Of a stretch of DNA of 64,000 nucleotides, positions 61,313 through 64,000 are shown piece by piece (position 1 is the stretch's first letter; each line of letters opens with the position of its first letter). The stretch comes from Nocardia sp. CC227C. Its GTDB lineage: Bacteria > Actinomycetota > Actinomycetes > Mycobacteriales > Mycobacteriaceae. The stretch spans positions 248,001 through 312,000 of the forward strand of contig NZ_JASITE010000002.1 of the NCBI RefSeq assembly GCF_030767025.1, written 5' to 3'. Both the position numbers and the translations under genes were made by a program. The notes below the pieces were generated by a model, which saw nothing but the letters and a program-made list of their open reading frames with translations, was not told the origin of the DNA and searched no databases.

Positions 61313-62971
61313 ATGTCAGTTGCCCGTCCGACGGCAAACAGCACGTTGAAAAAGGTCAGCGACACGGCGCTCAGCGTGAACGCCATGATGAAGCGGGGCC
61401 TGTTCAATCCACTGCGGCCCGATCACGCCGTCAAGTCCGCGCTGAACGTGCTCAAGTTCGGCCCGTTCGCCGGGGTGGTCATGCACGCCGCGCAGACCAA
61501 CCCGCACGCCGCCATCATCGACGAGCGCGGTGAGCTGTCGGTCAAGGAGCTCGACGAGCTGTCCAACGCCTTCGCGCGCGGACTCAGCGCCCGCGGCCTG
61601 CGGCCCGGCGATGTGGTGGCGGTGCTGGCCCGCGACCATCGCGGCATGGTGCTGAGCCTGCTCGCCACCGGCAAGCTCGGGGTGCGCGCCGTCCTCATGA
61701 ACACCGGCTTCGCCAAGCCGCAGTTCGCCGATGTCGCGGCCCGCGAACAGGTCAAGGCGGTACTGCACGACAGTGAGTTCTTCGAGCTCATGAGCGCCAT
61801 TCCCGGGGACATTCCGCGCATCCTCACCTGGGTGGACGAGCAGGACAACGCCGATCCGGACATTCCCACCATCGAGTCGGTGTCACAGGGACAGTCCAGC
61901 GCGCCGATCGCACCCCCGGAGAAGCCGGGCGGCATGGTCATCCTGACCTCCGGCACCACCGGCACCCCGAAGGGCGCGCCGCGCGACAAGGTGAGCCCGT
62001 TCATCTCCGCCCAGTTCCTGGACCGAATCCCGCTGCCGCGCAACGGCACCATGGTGATGGCCGCGCCCATCTTCCACGGCACCGGCCTGTCGCAGTTCAC
62101 GCTGTCCATCGCCCTGGGCAACAGGGTGGTCTTCCAGCAGCGCCGCTTCGACCCGGAGCTCACGATCGCCAATATCGTGAAGCACCGGGCACAGGGCCTG
62201 ACCGTGGTGCCCACCATGTTGCAGCGCATGCTCGATCTGCCGCCGGAGGTGCTGGCCGAGTACAACCCGAAGGCATCCCTGCGCGTCATCTTCGCCGCCG
62301 GATCGGCCATCCCGCCGGACGTGGTCACCCGCAGCCTCGACTACTTCGGGCCGACGCTCTACAACCTGTACGGCTCCACCGAATGCGCGGTCATCACCGT
62401 GGCCACCCCGGATGAGCTGCGCAAGTCGCCGACCACCGCGGGCCGCCCGCCGGTCGGCATCACCCTCGCCCTGTACGACGAGAACCGCGAGCCCATCACC
62501 AAGCCGGGCGTGACGGGCACCATCTTCATCGGCAACGCGCACTCCTTCAAGGCGTACACCGACGGCCGCACCAAGGAGTTCGTGGACGGCCTCATGTCCT
62601 CCGGCGATGTGGGCCACTTCGACGCCGACGGCCTGCTGTTCATCGACGGCCGCGACGACGACATGATCGTCTCCGGCGGCGAGAACGTCTTCCCGCAGGA
62701 AGTGGAGCACCTCATCTCCAACCGTCCCGACGTATTGGAGGCGGCCGTGGTGGGCGTGGACGACCCCGCCTTCGGAAAGCGTTTGCGCGCCATCGTGGTT
62801 CCGGGGCCGGACTCCAAGCGCGATGCCCAGGAGATCAAGGATTTCGTGAAGGAGAACCTGGCGCGCTACAAGGTGCCGCGCGAGGTGATCTTCCTGGACG
62901 AGCTGCCGCGCAATGCCACCGGAAAACTGCTGCGCAAGCCGCTGGTCGACATGGAAGTCCCGGCGGAGTAA
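61313..62971 (+). CDS. Fatty acid-CoA ligase (FadD type), paralogue
   Basis: 552 residues from ATG 61313 (ATG 61301 possible). Same motifs as its neighbour: ILTSGTTGTPKGAPR, YGSTECAVITVA, GRDDDMIVSGGENVFPQEVEHLISNRPDVLEAAVVGV and RNATGKLLRK. The two proteins share most of their length but differ in the N-terminal helix and in regulation: this copy has its own palindrome-covered promoter. Tandem duplication with later divergence is inferred. Confidence 0.9.
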   Translation: MSVARPTANSTLKKVSDTALSVNAMMKRGLFNPLRPDHAVKSALNVLKFGPFAGVVMHAAQTNPHAAIIDERGELSVKELDELSNAFARGLSARGLRPGDVVAVLARDHRGMVLSLLATGKLGVRAVLMNTGFAKPQFADVAAREQVKAVLHDSEFFELMSAIPGDIPRILTWVDEQDNADPDIPTIESVSQGQSSAPIAPPEKPGGMVILTSGTTGTPKGAPRDKVSPFISAQFLDRIPLPRNGTMVMAAPIFHGTGLSQFTLSIALGNRVVFQQRRFDPELTIANIVKHRAQGLTVVPTMLQRMLDLPPEVLAEYNPKASLRVIFAAGSAIPPDVVTRSLDYFGPTLYNLYGSTECAVITVATPDELRKSPTTAGRPPVGITLALYDENREPITKPGVTGTIFIGNAHSFKAYTDGRTKEFVDGLMSSGDVGHFDADGLLFIDGRDDDMIVSGGENVFPQEVEHLISNRPDVLEAAVVGVDDPAFGKRLRAIVVPGPDSKRDAQEIKDFVKENLARYKVPREVIFLDELPRNATGKLLRKPLVDMEVPAE

Positions 62972-63050
62972 TTCAGCGCGATCACACCATCGGCATCCCG
63001 GTGGGTAGCGGGTGTGAAGACCTCGATCCCGGGACCGCTATTATCAGCGG

Positions 63051-63617
63051 GTGAGTTTCGAGTCCGGCCGCTCTTCGGCGCATTTCCGCGGTGATGCCGC
63101 GGTATTGCGCGGTGGAGCGGCCGGTTCGATTTCCGGGGCGCTGGCCGTCGCCGCGCACGGCTGGGCCTCCGGCGCCATGGCCCCCGATTCCGGCGCGCTG
63201 ACCCTGCTCATCGCGGGCTGCGCCGCCGTAGGCGCGCTGACCGCCGGGGTGCGCTCGCTGCGCACCACCGCCGTCGGGCTGGTGGGCGCGCTGGTGGGCG
63301 GACAGCTGCTGGGCCACCTCGCCATGTCGTGGGGCGCCGGGAGTGGGCATCACCACCATCAGTCGGTGTGGACGCCGTCCATGCTGATGGCGCATATCGT
63401 GGCCGCCATCGCCGCGGCGTTCGTGATCCTGGGCGCGGAGGCCGCCTATCGGATCGTCACCGCCGTGGTGGCGCGGGTGCTGCCCGTGCCCGTCGTGCTG
63501 CCGGTGCTCGCGGGTCCGCCCGCCCTGCCCATCGAGCACCGCGATCGGATCGTGCTGCGGGTCTTCGCAACCGACGCGCTGCGCACCCGCGGGCCACCCG
63601 TTCTCGTTCGAGGCTGA
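63051..63617 (+). CDS. Membrane protein with a His-rich loop
   Basis: 188 residues, GTG start. About five transmembrane segments (20-40, 48-66, 70-95, 110-135, 138-158) and an extramembrane loop SWGAGSGHHHHQSVW (about 93-107) with four consecutive His residues, a likely copper or other metal-binding site. The C-terminal tail is Arg-rich and cytoplasmic. No named family is recognised. It is 120 nt upstream of a PepSY-type membrane gene, a pairing seen near metal or haem-handling genes. Confidence 0.7.
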   Translation: MSFESGRSSAHFRGDAAVLRGGAAGSISGALAVAAHGWASGAMAPDSGALTLLIAGCAAVGALTAGVRSLRTTAVGLVGALVGGQLLGHLAMSWGAGSGHHHHQSVWTPSMLMAHIVAAIAAAFVILGAEAAYRIVTAVVARVLPVPVVLPVLAGPPALPIEHRDRIVLRVFATDALRTRGPPVLVRG

Positions 63618-63737
63618 TTCTCCTTTCTTCCCCGGCACACGGACTTTCCCGTCCGTGTGATCGCGCTGTCCGCGAATGCCGATGCGGCATGCGGTATTCC
63701 GCGCGCCGGGGCTGCCCCTCGAACAGAAAGTCCGCTA

Positions 63738-64000
63738 GTGACCACCACGGAAAGCGGTGTCGGGACGACACCGCCTATTTCGCCTACCCCGGAAACGGAT
63801 TCATCCGCCGAATCCGCGGGTGGCGGTAAAAAGAAGGCAAGCGGCGCATTTCAGGCGCTGATGCTGCGACTGCATTTCTACGCGGGCGTTTTCGTCGCCC
63901 CGTTCATACTGATCGCGGCCGTCACGGGCGCGCTCTACGCCATTGCCCCCACGCTGGAGAACATCACCAACCGGGGACTGCTGCACACCGATTCGACCGG
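63738..64000 (+). CDS. PepSY-associated transmembrane protein (3' end outside window)
   Basis: Start GTG 63738; 87 residues are visible. A Thr/Pro/Ser-rich cytoplasmic N-terminus is followed by FQALMLRLHFYAGVFVAPFILIAAVTGALYAIAPTLEN, the typical first helix of PepSY_TM proteins (several hundred residues in full), often involved in iron-siderophore or copper handling. Follows the His-rich membrane protein and is probably in the same operon. Confidence 0.75.
   Translation, partial: MTTTESGVGTTPPISPTPETDSSAESAGGGKKKASGAFQALMLRLHFYAGVFVAPFILIAAVTGALYAIAPTLENITNRGLLHTDST

Overview
The window is a high-GC actinobacterial chromosome segment, most likely from Nocardia or a close mycolate-containing relative. 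The evidence is the tmRNA tag (ADSHQRDYALAA, the mycobacterial/nocardial form), a KstD-type 3-ketosteroid dehydrogenase, the hisN / fadE24-fadE23 and prfB-ftsE-ftsX-smpB-ssrA neighbourhoods, GAF-ANTAR regulators, a 13E12-type (DUF222) gene behind a mycobacterial-type LexA box, and tandem fadD genes. Most of it is ordinary chromosomal backbone with small islands of decayed or accessory genes. The genus is an inference from gene content; no 16S gene is present.

Layout. 1-3647 (minus): three PLP-enzyme genes (type III-fold decarboxylase, cysteine-synthase-like enzyme fused to rhodanese, SufS-like aminotransferase cut by the window edge) that look like one operon. 3968-4504: a small protein with the signature of YopT-type C58 cysteine proteases. 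4704-7700: DUF1707 membrane protein, remnant of a secreted protein, VOC protein, SDR, and a 5'-truncated PIN toxin. 7796-7868: tRNA-Ala(GGC). 8024-9874: SOS-box-controlled DUF222 protein with a degraded HNH site. 10230-15140 (minus): DsbA-like protein, MFS-pgm pair, and a crcB-DUF190-crcB fluoride module.

15262-24878: secreted lipase, MFS/TetR efflux pair, sugar-lactone oxidase, two LEA-like proteins, then osmotic-stress genes (BCCT carrier, MscL) and a second DHA2 MFS. A 32-bp tandem repeat lies at 25120-25251. 25307-32529: SigK-like ECF sigma factor, two GAF-ANTAR proteins, a DUF3533 permease with its TetR, another TetR, and a prolyl-oligopeptidase-like lipoprotein. 32659-38260: KstD, secreted beta-propeller, unrecognised genes, a stand-alone DUF4132 domain and a metallophosphoesterase. 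38263-39225 is a gene graveyard of three fused remnants. Then come DUF899, a 44-residue peptide gene, an F420/FMN-type oxidoreductase and a FitAB-like toxin-antitoxin pair.

41941-49398 (minus) is the trans-translation and cell-division block: prfB, mscS, a small membrane protein, ftsE, ftsX, recQ, a small membrane protein, smpB, ssrA. 49789-54394 holds an XRE/MmyB regulator divergent from an FMN reductase, hisN, a 32-residue peptide gene, a GT39-like glycosyltransferase and a small secreted protein. 54620-62971 is lipid metabolism: fadE24-fadE23, a PHP metallohydrolase, a TIM-barrel-like protein and two fadD paralogues. The window ends in a His-rich membrane protein and a truncated PepSY-type membrane protein.

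Points most worth a second look are the C58-like protease, the PLP/rhodanese operon, the LexA-box gene with lost HNH catalytic residues, the two tiny peptide genes with good ribosome-binding sites, the three-gene graveyard, and several strong paired operators at divergent or fad promoters.
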